In this document: positions 53,801 to 62,887 of the stretch, piece by piece | How the letters are laid out: each line of letters opens with the position of its first letter | How positions within the stretch are numbered: position 1 is the first letter of the stretch | DNA from: Peptostreptococcaceae bacterium | Lineage (GTDB): Bacteria; Bacillota; Clostridia; Peptostreptococcales; Acidaminobacteraceae | DNA: 64,000 nt | Assembly: GCA_027064135.1 (NCBI GenBank) | Contig: JAMOQG010000019.1 | Coordinates: forward strand, 1 to 64,000 | Direction of reading: 5' to 3' | Translations under genes and position numbers: made by a program | Notes under the pieces: model-generated | What the model was told of the DNA's origin: nothing | Seen by the model: the letters and a program-made list of their open reading frames with translations, nothing else | Database searches by the model: none

Positions 53801-54412
53801 ATCGGTTACGGTGGGCTTGATCACGTATTAGCTGCAAATGAAGATGTTAATGTATTAGTATTTGATACTGAAGTATATTCAAATACTGGTGGACAAGCTT
53901 CTAAATCAACTCCAACTGCTGCAGTTGCTAAATTTGCTGCTGCTGGTATGAGAACTAAGAAAAAAGACCTTGGTTTAATTTCTTCTTCATATGGTTATGT
54001 ATATGTTGCACAAGTAGCTATAGGTGCAAGTGATGCTCACTTTATGAAAGTATTAAAAGAAGCTGAAGCATATGATGGACCATCATTAATTATTGCTTAT
54101 GCTCCATGTATTGCTCATGGATTAAAATCAGGTATGGGACATAGTGTAAGTAGAGAAAAAGAAGCTGTTGATGCTGGATATTGGCACTTATGGAGATTTG
54201 TTCCTGAATTAAAAGAAGCAGGAAAGAATCCATTTGTACTTGATTCTAAGCCACCAAAAGCAGATTTTCAAGAATTCTTACAAGGCGAAATCCGATATAC
54301 TACTTTACAAAATCAGTTTCCTGAAATTGCAAAAGAGTTATTTGTTAAAGCTGAAAAAGATGCAAAAGAAAGATACGATGGATACAGAAGAATGGCAGAA
54401 ATGGTATACTAA
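50882..54412 (+). CDS. nifJ: Pyruvate:ferredoxin (flavodoxin) oxidoreductase
   Basis: 1176 aa; PITPSSPMAEHIDEWSAHG; two 4Fe-4S motifs CIQCNKCSMVCP, CTGCGVCVTECP; C-terminal TPP domain. Confidence 0.97.
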   Translation: MGKKVMKTMDGNTAAAHVSYAFTEVAAIFPITPSSPMAEHIDEWSAHGRKNIFGNTVKVSELQSEGGASGSFHGALQGGALTSTYTASQGLLLMIPNMYKVAGELLPGVMHVSARSIATQALSIFGDHSDVMAVRQTGFGLLSSASIQEVMDLGAVAHLTAIDTRVPFVHFFDGFRTSHAIQKIELLDYNDLAELVDFDKVNEFKRRALNPEHPVTRGTAQNPDIFFQAREACNPFYDAVPEAIVENMKKISKLTGRDYKPFNYYGAPDAEKVIIAMGSVLEAAEEAVDYMMAKGEKVGILKVRLYRPFVKEYMFDVMPSTVKKIAVLDRTKEPGSAGEPLFKDIQSAYYDVEDRPLIIGGRYGLSSKETNPSHIKAVFDNLDAEDMKKEFTVGINDDVTYLSLDVKETIMAEPVDRTRCKFWGLGADGTVGANKNAIKIIGDNTDLYAQAYFSYDSKKSGGVTVSHLRFGKDKIRSTYLVDNANYIACHNQSYVGNYDVLDGLDENGTFLLNCKWDASELDEKLPADMKKYLAEKNIKFFIINGTKIAEEVGLGGRINMVMQAAFFKLAKIIDVDESLRLLKEAIEKTYGKKGMNIVEMNWKAVDAAVDSIVAIDVPSEWANVTAEAKKEVESDLPDYVKNIVVPIGKLKGDDLPVSTFVGQEDGTFEQGASAFEKRGVAINVPEWDVETCIQCNKCSMVCPHAAIRPYLYTDEEVANAPEGMTVKKANGKALEGLQYRISVSIDDCTGCGVCVTECPVNALELKEFATQLDEQANFNYSVDLPEKKNVLGNKYSVKGSQFEKPLFEFSGACAGCGETPYLKAVTQLFGDRMIIANATGCSSIWGGTAPNTVFTKNDNGHGPAWANSLFEDNAEYGFGMKVALDVNRDALKSRVEELVNLEIDADLKAALNNWLENYKDGEASQTAGEAVKALFNTEVPAEAKELFDYVIENADILTKKSLWILGGDGWSYDIGYGGLDHVLAANEDVNVLVFDTEVYSNTGGQASKSTPTAAVAKFAAAGMRTKKKDLGLISSSYGYVYVAQVAIGASDAHFMKVLKEAEAYDGPSLIIAYAPCIAHGLKSGMGHSVSREKEAVDAGYWHLWRFVPELKEAGKNPFVLDSKPPKADFQEFLQGEIRYTTLQNQFPEIAKELFVKAEKDAKERYDGYRRMAEMVY

Positions 54413-54417
54413 TAATA

Positions 54418-54450
54418 TAAGGGGCAGGCTAATAGCCTGCCCTTATTTTC
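54418..54450 (+). terminator. Rho-independent terminator after nifJ
   Basis: GGGGCAGGCTAATAGCCTGCCCTTATTTT. Confidence 0.8.
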
Positions 54451-54464
54451 ATTTGAGGTGAAAT

Positions 54465-54926
54465 ATGGAAAAGTTTGTTCATAAATCAGTTAGATTATAT
54501 TGTAATTTGCTTGAAGCATATAGAATGTTCACGATTGAAGAAAAATTAAAGCTATGGTTAAGTAAAAATATTTTAATTGACGAAGAAAATTTTAAAATAG
54601 AAATTAATCACAATAGTTTTGAATTAAATACATTGGGTAGTAAAATTACTAGAAAAGAATATGAAAAAAAAATTGTTATTAACTGGATTGAAAAAGAAAA
54701 AAGCATCAACTCTGAAGTTGAAATTAATTTTATGACTTGTTCTCAGAGAGCTGTAAATTGTGTAGAAATACATGTAATACATAGAAATTTAAATAAAAAA
54801 TATATGAACTTTTATAATGTATTCTGGAAAGAATCATTAGATTCATTAAGATATTACTTTAATAAAGATTGGATAATTCATGATGGAGATTTAACACTTA
54901 CAAAAATAACTGGAAGGAGCCTGTAG
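54465..54926 (+). CDS. Hypothetical protein, possible SRPBCC/AHSA1-like
   Basis: C-terminal NVFWKESLDSLRYYF pattern; RBS upstream; family call weak. Confidence 0.4.
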   Translation: MEKFVHKSVRLYCNLLEAYRMFTIEEKLKLWLSKNILIDEENFKIEINHNSFELNTLGSKITRKEYEKKIVINWIEKEKSINSEVEINFMTCSQRAVNCVEIHVIHRNLNKKYMNFYNVFWKESLDSLRYYFNKDWIIHDGDLTLTKITGRSL

Positions 54927-54929
54927 AAA

Positions 54930-55397
54930 ATGGTAATTAATGTACCTGAGACGGGGAAATATGAAATAGAAAATATTGTATTTGATTATAATGGAACAAT
55001 TGCTATTAATGGTGAAATAATTAGTGGTATTCTTGAAAAAATAGTAAAATTAACCGAAGTATTTAATGTTGCTATTATTACTGCAGATACTTTTAATACA
55101 GTTAGGAAAGCTTTTAAAAATACTAATGTGAACATTCATATTATTGATAATGAAAATGGTATGATTCAAAAAAAGGAATTTATTAAAAATATTGGATCAA
55201 ATAAAACAATTGCATTAGGTAATGGTAGAAATGATGAATTGATGTTAAAAGAATCAATTATTTCAGTTGCTATTTTAAATGACGAAGGTGTTTCTTTAAA
55301 AGCATTAAATAGCGCAGATTTTTTGTTAAAAGATATTAATCATTTTTTTGAAATGATTGAAGAACCTAAAAAATTAATAGCTATACTTAGGAAGTAA
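54930..55397 (+). CDS. HAD-superfamily soluble P-type-ATPase-like phosphatase
   Basis: IVFDYNGTIAINGE; IALGNGRNDELMLKES. Confidence 0.8.
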   Translation: MVINVPETGKYEIENIVFDYNGTIAINGEIISGILEKIVKLTEVFNVAIITADTFNTVRKAFKNTNVNIHIIDNENGMIQKKEFIKNIGSNKTIALGNGRNDELMLKESIISVAILNDEGVSLKALNSADFLLKDINHFFEMIEEPKKLIAILRK

Positions 55398-55402
55398 TAA
55401 TA

Positions 55403-55471
55403 ACTTTATTCCTATGAATAAAGTCACATACAAGCACTTTATTCATAGGAATAAAGTATATGTATGTGACT
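55403..55471. repeat. Nested inverted-repeat element between convergent genes, possible bidirectional terminator
   Basis: 22-bp perfect inverted repeat (55403-55424 / 55436-55457), each arm itself a 9-bp hairpin; 11-bp repeat AGTCACATACA/TGTATGTGACT (55422-55432 / 55461-55471). Confidence 0.85.
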
Positions 55472-55491
55472 TTTATACTTTTTGAATTATT

Positions 55492-55905
55492 TTATTCATT
55501 TAATTTTGAAATTAAAAAATCTTTGTATTTCGAATCTTCTCTTTTAATATGTTTCAATATCCAAACACCTATAAATTTTAAAATTTCATTTATAAACTTG
55601 TCTTCATCATTTAAAACTTCAGTGAATCTTATGTTTTTTAGATAGTTAATAAATTCCTCATGTATTTCTTTATGAACTTTAGTATTTTCATATCCATATT
55701 TTTCAAAAAGAGCTTCCTCTGTATTGAAATGATAAACAGAATAATCTGTTAATTCATTTATTAAGTCTAAAATTTCATCTAATCGATTGGGATTTTCCTT
55801 TTCCTCTGCTAGTTTTGCTAATTTTCTTCCTATTTCAAATAATTTTTTATGTTGTTTATCGATAATATCAATTTCTAAAGAATATATCTCGTTCCATTCA
55901 AACAT
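55492..55905 (-). CDS. Bacteriohemerythrin
   Basis: WNEIYSLEIDIIDKQHKKLFEIGRKL; HFNTEEALFEKYGY; HKEIHEEFI. Confidence 0.95.
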   Translation of the reverse strand: MFEWNEIYSLEIDIIDKQHKKLFEIGRKLAKLAEEKENPNRLDEILDLINELTDYSVYHFNTEEALFEKYGYENTKVHKEIHEEFINYLKNIRFTEVLNDEDKFINEILKFIGVWILKHIKREDSKYKDFLISKLNE

Positions 55906-55935
55906 CTAATCACCCCTTTTAATTTTGTATTGTAT

Positions 55936-57309
55936 TTACATTTGTATTTGTTTGTTTTTTACAGGTAAAATAATATTTCTATAACCTTTCTCAGTTAATT
56001 TATCTTTTAATACTTCCCTAGAGTCATCTTCACCATGAGTGATGAAAATAATATCAGGAGATTTTTTTAAATTTGTTACGAAATTAATTAAATCAGTTTG
56101 ATCAGCATGTGCTGAATAACCATTTATCTTATGAATTTTGGCATTTACTTTATATTCTTTTTTATTAATAAAAACTGAAGTAGTTTTTTCAAGGATTTTT
56201 CTGCCAAGTGTATTTTCGGCTTGGTATCCAATAAATATAATATTAGTTAAATTACTTTTTAGAAATTCTTTTAAATAAAACAGTATTTTTCCGCCATTAC
56301 ACATTCCGCTTGAAGATATTATTAATTTTGGATTATCTGATCTCATAATAGTAAAAGTTTCTTTTAATTCTTCAATAAAGTGAGCATTGTCAAGGCTAAA
56401 TAAATTTTGCTCATGCATTAAATTATCCTTTAGTGATTCTTTATTGTTTTCATAAATTTTTGTAGCTTTCAGTCCAAGTGGGCTATCGATGTAAATAGGA
56501 AGATTAGTAAGTGCTTTATATTTATCGATTTTCATTAGTTTTTTTAATTCTAAGATTATATTTTGAGTTCTTCCTAATGAGAAAGTAGGTATTATTCCTA
56601 TTTCTTTGTTATTATAAATGTCTAATAAAATATTACCTAATTTTTCACTTCTTAATTTTACATCTTCATGAATTCTGTTCCCGTATGTTGATTCCATTAC
56701 AAGATAATCACATTCTCCATTGAATTTTGGTGGGTCAAGAAGAAGATTCCCGCTGTTTCCTAAATCACCAGAAAAACAAATTGTTTCGTGATAATTATTT
56801 TCTTTAATATCAATTAAAATAGATGCTGCTCCAAGAATATGACCAGATTCAATAAATTCAAATGTAACATTATTAAATGCTTCTTTTTTATTAAATGGGA
56901 TAGGATAAAAATAAGCTAAACTAATTTCTACATCTGCCATATTATAGAGCGGCTCTTTTTTATCAAGTCCAGCTTTTATTCGACTTTCATTTTCAAATTC
57001 TGTAGCTCTTTCTTGAATATTGGCGCTGTCTTTTAACATAATTACAGCTAATTCTTTTGTTTGATTTGTACAATATACTTTCCCTGTAAAACCTTTTTTA
57101 AATAGTAATGGAATTCTTCCAACGTGATCAATATGTGAATGTGTTAAAAGAACTGCATCTATTTCCTTCGGATCAAAGTTAATTTCACTATTATCTTCAT
57201 TTTCTTCTTGATATAGTCCAAAATCTATAAGTATTTTATGTTCTGATGTTTCAAGCAAGTAGCATGATCCTGTTACTGTACCTGTTGCTCCTAAAAATGT
57301 TATTTTCAT
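55936..57309 (-). CDS. MBL-fold beta-CASP ribonuclease (Ysh1/CPSF-like)
   Basis: FLGATGTVTGSCYLLE; LTHSHIDHVGRIPLL; MESTYGNR; beta-CASP SSSGMCNGGKILFYL. Confidence 0.93.
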   Translation of the reverse strand: MKITFLGATGTVTGSCYLLETSEHKILIDFGLYQEENEDNSEINFDPKEIDAVLLTHSHIDHVGRIPLLFKKGFTGKVYCTNQTKELAVIMLKDSANIQERATEFENESRIKAGLDKKEPLYNMADVEISLAYFYPIPFNKKEAFNNVTFEFIESGHILGAASILIDIKENNYHETICFSGDLGNSGNLLLDPPKFNGECDYLVMESTYGNRIHEDVKLRSEKLGNILLDIYNNKEIGIIPTFSLGRTQNIILELKKLMKIDKYKALTNLPIYIDSPLGLKATKIYENNKESLKDNLMHEQNLFSLDNAHFIEELKETFTIMRSDNPKLIISSSGMCNGGKILFYLKEFLKSNLTNIIFIGYQAENTLGRKILEKTTSVFINKKEYKVNAKIHKINGYSAHADQTDLINFVTNLKKSPDIIFITHGEDDSREVLKDKLTEKGYRNIILPVKNKQIQM

Positions 57310-57459
57310 ATAATCACCTCTAGATTCATTATACCCAAAAAAATAATTTATAACAAAATAAGTTAATTATTAATGAAAGTAATTAAAAAAATAAAATAAT
57401 AGTTTAAATTACATTTTGTTTGGTATGAATTTAAGGATGGAATTAATTGGAGGTAGTAA

Positions 57460-58302
57460 ATGAAAATTATTAAATTTATTGAAAATGGTATTAAATGTTT
57501 TGGAGTAGTGAATGATAAGAATGAAGTTGTGAAAATTAATTATGATAATATTTTTGATATTATGGAAGATTTTGAAAATCTAAAGAATATGGATTTATTT
57601 AGTAATAAAAAATTATATAAAATGAATTTGCTTTCAGTTCTTGCTCCAATTGAGTATCCAAAAAGAAATTTATTTTGCATAGGTAAAAATTATAGGGAAC
57701 ATGCAAAAGAATTGGAAGGTAAAATAGAAGGTATATCAGAAGATCCAATATATTTTTCGAAAATGGCGTATCCTGCAATTGGTCATGATAAAGAAATTAA
57801 ATTACATTTAGATGTAACAAATGAAGTTGATTATGAAGTTGAATTAGGGGTTATTATAGGTAAAAAATGTAATAACGTAGATAAAGAGAGTGTAAAGAAG
57901 TATATTTTTGGATATACAATAATTAATGATGTAACTGCTAGAGATTTACAAAGAACACATTTTCAGTGGTTACGAGGGAAATCATTAGATACATTTTGTC
58001 CAATGGGGCCGGTGATTGTTACAGCAGATGAAATTGAAGATCATGGCAATTTAAATCTTTCATTAAACATAAATGGTGAGATAAGGCAGAATTCTAATAC
58101 TTCAAGAATGATTTTTAGTATTGAACATATTATTTCAGAATTATCAAAAGGAATAACTTTAGTGCCAGGTGATATTATTGCTTCTGGTACTCCTGAAGGT
58201 GTAGGTATGGGATTTGTTCCTCCAAAATATTTAAAAGAAGGTGATGAAGTAGTTTGTAAAATTGAACATATTGGAGAACTAAGAAATGTTTTGGTGAAAT
58301 GA
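57460..58302 (+). CDS. Fumarylacetoacetate hydrolase family protein
   Basis: FCIGKNYREHAKEL; DYEVELGVIIGKKCNNV; IIASGTPEGVGMG. Confidence 0.93.
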   Translation: MKIIKFIENGIKCFGVVNDKNEVVKINYDNIFDIMEDFENLKNMDLFSNKKLYKMNLLSVLAPIEYPKRNLFCIGKNYREHAKELEGKIEGISEDPIYFSKMAYPAIGHDKEIKLHLDVTNEVDYEVELGVIIGKKCNNVDKESVKKYIFGYTIINDVTARDLQRTHFQWLRGKSLDTFCPMGPVIVTADEIEDHGNLNLSLNINGEIRQNSNTSRMIFSIEHIISELSKGITLVPGDIIASGTPEGVGMGFVPPKYLKEGDEVVCKIEHIGELRNVLVK

Positions 58303-59348
58303 TGAGTTATGTTATAAATTCAATTTCAATTTTATTTATAATAATATATATTTCTTTTAGAAAATTCAATCAATTTAAAGTAAAGAAAATGTTTGATATT
58401 GATGTATTAAACGGTAATTCAGATGAGACAATTTTTATAAATGATGCTGAAATAATAATTGAAAAAGATCCTATCATGAAATTAGTTAATGGATATATAA
58501 TTTTCGGGAAATATGAAGTTAAAAAACATATTGGTTCTGGGAATATGAGCGAAGTATATCTTGTAAGAAATATGAAATTAGGTAATTTATGGGCATTAAA
58601 GGTTATAAATTATTGTGATAATGTGGGATTATTTGCAGAAGAAGGTATACTAAGAAATATTAATCATATTTCAATTCCGAATATTGTAGATATATATTAT
58701 AAAGGAAATACAGTCTATATTATTGAAGATTATATTGAAGGAGTTTCTTTAGACAAATTAATTAAAGAAAACGGAAATTTTTCACAGAAACAAATAATTA
58801 ATTGGGGAGTTGAGTTATGTGAAATTTTAAGTTATTTACATAATAAGAAACCATATCCGATTATTTTTAGAGATTTAAAACCAAGTAATATTATTATCAC
58901 AAATAATAATAAAGTTGTATTGATTGATTTTGGTATTTCTAAATTTAAAGCATCAGACAAATCGGATTATATAGCATCGGGGACTAAAAAATATGCACCT
59001 TATGAACAATTTTCGAATGAAAAAATTACTGATGAAAAAACAGATATTTTTTCTTTGGGTATGGTTTTAAGCGAATGCATTTTAGGATATGTACCAGTGA
59101 AAAAAAATGATTTTAAAAAAATGATGAATTTTGTGGATATTGAAATTGTTTTGATATTGATGAAATCAATTACCAGTAATAGAGAAAAAAGCTATGATTC
59201 TGTGAATGATATGAAAAAAGATTTAGAGAGTGTGGATAGCTTATTTTTAAAAAAATATAATAGGAAAAATATATTGAGAATAATGAACATTTTCTTATTA
59301 TCAATTTCTATCTATTTTGTTTGGGAGGGATTAAAATTATTTCTTTAA
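58299..59348 (+). CDS. Membrane-anchored Ser/Thr protein kinase
   Basis: IGSGNMSEVYLVRN, WALKVI, FRDLKPSNIIITNNNKVVLIDFGISK; hydrophobic segments at both termini. Confidence 0.92.
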   Translation: MMSYVINSISILFIIIYISFRKFNQFKVKKMFDIDVLNGNSDETIFINDAEIIIEKDPIMKLVNGYIIFGKYEVKKHIGSGNMSEVYLVRNMKLGNLWALKVINYCDNVGLFAEEGILRNINHISIPNIVDIYYKGNTVYIIEDYIEGVSLDKLIKENGNFSQKQIINWGVELCEILSYLHNKKPYPIIFRDLKPSNIIITNNNKVVLIDFGISKFKASDKSDYIASGTKKYAPYEQFSNEKITDEKTDIFSLGMVLSECILGYVPVKKNDFKKMMNFVDIEIVLILMKSITSNREKSYDSVNDMKKDLESVDSLFLKKYNRKNILRIMNIFLLSISIYFVWEGLKLFL

Positions 59349-60427
59349 TTTTAAATGAAAGATTGAATGAACATTTTTTGAATGTAATTAAAAAATTTAA
59401 TATGGAAGTAGAGCTTAATATATATAAGAAAATTGATTTTTCAAAAGAAGTAATTAGAATTTCTCAAAAGAAGTCAGAATATTTTGTCATTGATTTTGAG
59501 CTCATTGAAGATAAAGATAGGTTTGTAGAAGAATTAAGGACTCTTAGGATTAATTCTAATGATTTGAATTTAATAATTCTAATGCGAAATAAGAAACCTG
59601 GCTCTCTTGTAGTTAAGAAAATAGTAAATTTGGGCATTTATAATATAATTTATAAAAATGATAGCAATGAAATAATTAATGAATTTTCAAATATATTGCA
59701 AGGGAATAATAAAACTTATAGAGATGTTTCAATGTTTGATTGCGAAGTAGAAGACGAAGGAATTAAAGAGAAAAATGCTACTGAATATGTTCATCATTTA
59801 GGGAGTAAAATAATTTCTTGCCTTGGAAGTGAAAGTGGTAGTGGAACAACTCATACTTTAATAATGTTAGCTAATTATTTAAGCAGAAACCACAGAGTTG
59901 CATATATTGAAATAAATGATACTTATGCAATTAAAGCGTTAGGTAAAATAACTAATAGATTGACTTTAGGAAAAGAATATTTTAACCATCAAAAAGTTGA
60001 TTATTATTGGGATATTGATTTTTCAACGTTTATTAATTCAAATAAAAATAAATATGAATATTTATTGATAGATTTTGGAGTGTTACAGAATATTAAAAAC
60101 TTTGATTATTTTTTATTGTCTGATATAAAGTTATGTACAATTTCAGGAATTGATTGGAGAATAGAGAATTCAAAAAATACTTATGATTATTTATCGAAAA
60201 TTGATGTTAATAATAAATGGATTTATTTAGTACCTTTTATTGAAAAAAAATATTTAAAAGAACTTAATGTTTATATAAAAAATGAAATTGTCACAATACC
60301 ATATAATGTTAATCCATTTAAGCCTGAAAAGTATGTGATGGGAAAATTTGATTTGTTATTACATTTAAATAACGAAAGAAGTATAGTTAAAAAATTATGG
60401 AGAGGTGCAAAAGATGGGATTTGGTAG
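59321..60427 (+). CDS. CpaE/TadZ-like protein (receiver-like N-terminus plus degenerate MinD/ParA domain); exact start unclear
   Basis: SCLGSESGSGTTHTLIMLANYLSRNHRVAYIEIND; YLLIDFGVLQN. Confidence 0.7.
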   Translation: MGGIKIISLILNERLNEHFLNVIKKFNMEVELNIYKKIDFSKEVIRISQKKSEYFVIDFELIEDKDRFVEELRTLRINSNDLNLIILMRNKKPGSLVVKKIVNLGIYNIIYKNDSNEIINEFSNILQGNNKTYRDVSMFDCEVEDEGIKEKNATEYVHHLGSKIISCLGSESGSGTTHTLIMLANYLSRNHRVAYIEINDTYAIKALGKITNRLTLGKEYFNHQKVDYYWDIDFSTFINSNKNKYEYLLIDFGVLQNIKNFDYFLLSDIKLCTISGIDWRIENSKNTYDYLSKIDVNNKWIYLVPFIEKKYLKELNVYIKNEIVTIPYNVNPFKPEKYVMGKFDLLLHLNNERSIVKKLWRGAKDGIW

Positions 60428-61355
60428 AAGAAAAAAAGGGATATTAAGAAAAGTTTTTATTCTATTGTTTATTGTATTAGTTATAGGTAGTGTTTCATAT
60501 GGAGGGTATTACTTGTATAATCAACAATTAGCTAAAATTAAAAATGAATATATTATGCAAATAAACGATTTGAAAACCGAAAAATATTTAACTAAAAGAA
60601 CCATATATATTGCATTAAAAAATATAAAAAAAGGAGATTTTATAGATGAAAATAATGTGAATCTAGTTAATACTTATTCAAAATTTGAATCGGGTATTTT
60701 CGTAAATGAACTAGATTTAAATTCAAGAGCATTAATTGATATTTCAGAAGGACTACCAGTTTTAAAAAATATGATTTATAAAAAGGACTTAACAGATGAT
60801 GAAAGATTAAAAGAATTATCTTCAGTTTTATTGCAGAGTGATTTAGAGAAGAATGAATTTGTTGATTTTAGAATTAGATATTCAAATGGACTAGAATATA
60901 TTGTTTTATCTAAAAAAGAAATAAAAAAAATTGATTTAAAGAATAATACTGTATGGTTATCTTTAAATGAGGAAGAAAATTTACTGCTAAGCAGTGCTTT
61001 AGTTGATAAGGCAATATATCAAGGAACATCATTTTATATTGATAGATATATTGAATCTAATATTCAAAAGGAATCGAATGTTAATTATCTTCCTAATAAA
61101 GAAGTTATGGATTTAATGGCAGTTAATAAGTGTGTTGAAAGGAAATTTGAAAAAGAAGAAATTACAAAGCGAGAAGAAATTGAAAATAAATTAAAAAGTA
61201 TAAATGAGCAGCTTTTATCAAAAGTTGAAGAGAGTGTAGTTAGGGAAGAAGATAGTAGAGAAGAGCGAATTGAAATTAATGAAAGTGTAATAGTGAATGA
61301 TACTGATAATCAAGAAGAAAAAGAGGAGGGAACAGAAGAGAATGTCTTCAATTAA
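60414..61355 (+). CDS. CpaB/SAF-domain-like pilus assembly protein
   Basis: N-terminal TM; SAF-like TKRTIYIALKNIKKGDFIDENNVNLVNTY..GLPVLKNMIY. Confidence 0.65.
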   Translation: MGFGRRKKGILRKVFILLFIVLVIGSVSYGGYYLYNQQLAKIKNEYIMQINDLKTEKYLTKRTIYIALKNIKKGDFIDENNVNLVNTYSKFESGIFVNELDLNSRALIDISEGLPVLKNMIYKKDLTDDERLKELSSVLLQSDLEKNEFVDFRIRYSNGLEYIVLSKKEIKKIDLKNNTVWLSLNEEENLLLSSALVDKAIYQGTSFYIDRYIESNIQKESNVNYLPNKEVMDLMAVNKCVERKFEKEEITKREEIENKLKSINEQLLSKVEESVVREEDSREERIEINESVIVNDTDNQEEKEEGTEENVFN

Positions 61356-62022
61356 ATTAGGTTTTTTTGGAAGTCAAAAAGTTGAAATTTTAATGTATTT
61401 AGCAAGAATATTAAAAAATTTAAACTTTAAAGTACTAGTCATAGATGCATCTCTTGAACAAAATTTAAAGTTTTCAGTTCCTAATAGTCTGAATCTAAAT
61501 GAAATTGAATATAGAGATATTAAGTATTTTATTGAGAGAGATTCGATAAACATGATAAAAAGTGATGATTATTCAGATTTCGATTATATTTTAATGGATT
61601 TTGGGTTTAATTATTCTTTAGTTAGCGAATTAACAGTTTGCGACCAAATATTTTTGATTACTGATTTTAATAAATTTAATGTTTATAGAACTAAAAAATT
61701 TGTTGAAAAAATTATTGAGAATAATGATGAACTAAAACTAGTAAGAATTTTTAAAGATTATATTTCAGGGAATATTAAGAAAAAATATATTGATCATTTA
61801 ATATTTAATGGTAATGAAGATATTATTATAGAAAAATACGAGTTTCCATTATTGGAGAAAGAGGTTCAAAATAAATATTCTTCACAATATATGGATATAT
61901 TTAAAATTAATAAAATTTCAAAAGAATTGGCATCGTTTTTAAAAGATATTTTATTTGAAACAACTCAAAAAAAAGAAAAAGAAATTGACAATGCGTTTAA
62001 ACTTGCGAGAAAGGGGAAATAA
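61342..62022 (+). CDS. ParA/MinD-like protein lacking a recognisable Walker A
   Basis: SIKLGFFGSQKVEILMYLARILKNLNFKVLVIDASL; YILMDFGFNYS. Confidence 0.6.
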   Translation: MSSIKLGFFGSQKVEILMYLARILKNLNFKVLVIDASLEQNLKFSVPNSLNLNEIEYRDIKYFIERDSINMIKSDDYSDFDYILMDFGFNYSLVSELTVCDQIFLITDFNKFNVYRTKKFVEKIIENNDELKLVRIFKDYISGNIKKKYIDHLIFNGNEDIIIEKYEFPLLEKEVQNKYSSQYMDIFKINKISKELASFLKDILFETTQKKEKEIDNAFKLARKGK

Positions 62023-62023
62023 A

Positions 62024-62887
62024 GTGCATATTGTTTTTTGGAGTAATGTACATGGACAAACTGGTGTTACAAGTAATTTAACAGCAATATCAATTTTTAT
62101 GGCATTAAATTATAGATTTAGAATTTTATTAATGCATAATGAATTTAATAATAGTTCCCTTGATGAAAGCTTAATGTCACAATATGAGTTAGATAGCAAA
62201 GATGATAGTATGTTTGATATAGGAATAGATGCATTAGCTAGGTTTTCTAAATATAATAAACTTAATAAAGAGAGTATAGAAAGTTATACTACATCGTTAA
62301 TAAAAGGGAAATTAGATTTGCTAATTGGAACTTCTATGAAAAACAGAGAAGCATTTTACAAAGTATTTGATGAGGTTAATGAAAATATTTTTTATAACTT
62401 AAATAAATATTATGATTTTGTATTTTCAGATGCAACTGCTGGAGATAATTATAGCATGAAATTACTAGAAGAAGCTGATTTAATTGTAGTAAATTTAAAT
62501 CAAAACATTAGGATCGTTAAACGGTTCTTTGATAGTGAAATTTATTTAAAATATGCAGATAAATGTTTTTATATTATTGGATTATATAACGAAGATTCGC
62601 GATTTAATAGATATAATTTAGTAAGAAAATTTTCTTTTGAAAAGAGAAATGTAGTATCAAAAATTTCTGGTAAATCGAATAATGTAGGTGTAGTTCCATA
62701 TAATATTAATTTTTCTGATTTTGAAAATAGTGGAAGAGCAATTGAGTATTTTTTAAAGAACATAAATATTCAAAAGAAAAATATTAATTATAGTTTTTTT
62801 TATGAAATTGGAAAAAATGTAGAAATGATTTTGAAAAAACTTGGAGTGGATATAGATATTAATAAGTTAGGTGAAATAAATGATTAA
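62024..62887 (+). CDS. ParA/MinD-like protein with degenerate Walker A; GTG start
   Basis: VHIVFWSNVHGQTGVTSNLTAISIFMALNYRFRILLMHNE; FVFSDATAGDNYS; AGGGGAAATAAAGTG start context. Confidence 0.65.
   Translation: MHIVFWSNVHGQTGVTSNLTAISIFMALNYRFRILLMHNEFNNSSLDESLMSQYELDSKDDSMFDIGIDALARFSKYNKLNKESIESYTTSLIKGKLDLLIGTSMKNREAFYKVFDEVNENIFYNLNKYYDFVFSDATAGDNYSMKLLEEADLIVVNLNQNIRIVKRFFDSEIYLKYADKCFYIIGLYNEDSRFNRYNLVRKFSFEKRNVVSKISGKSNNVGVVPYNINFSDFENSGRAIEYFLKNINIQKKNINYSFFYEIGKNVEMILKKLGVDIDINKLGEIND

Noticed and set aside
54234-54461. 75-aa plus-strand ORF overlapping the nifJ 3' end
   Set aside because: Out-of-frame overlap running through the nifJ terminator; no RBS.
55460-55645. 61-aa plus-strand ORF
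   Set aside because: Antisense to bacteriohemerythrin and starts inside the palindrome.
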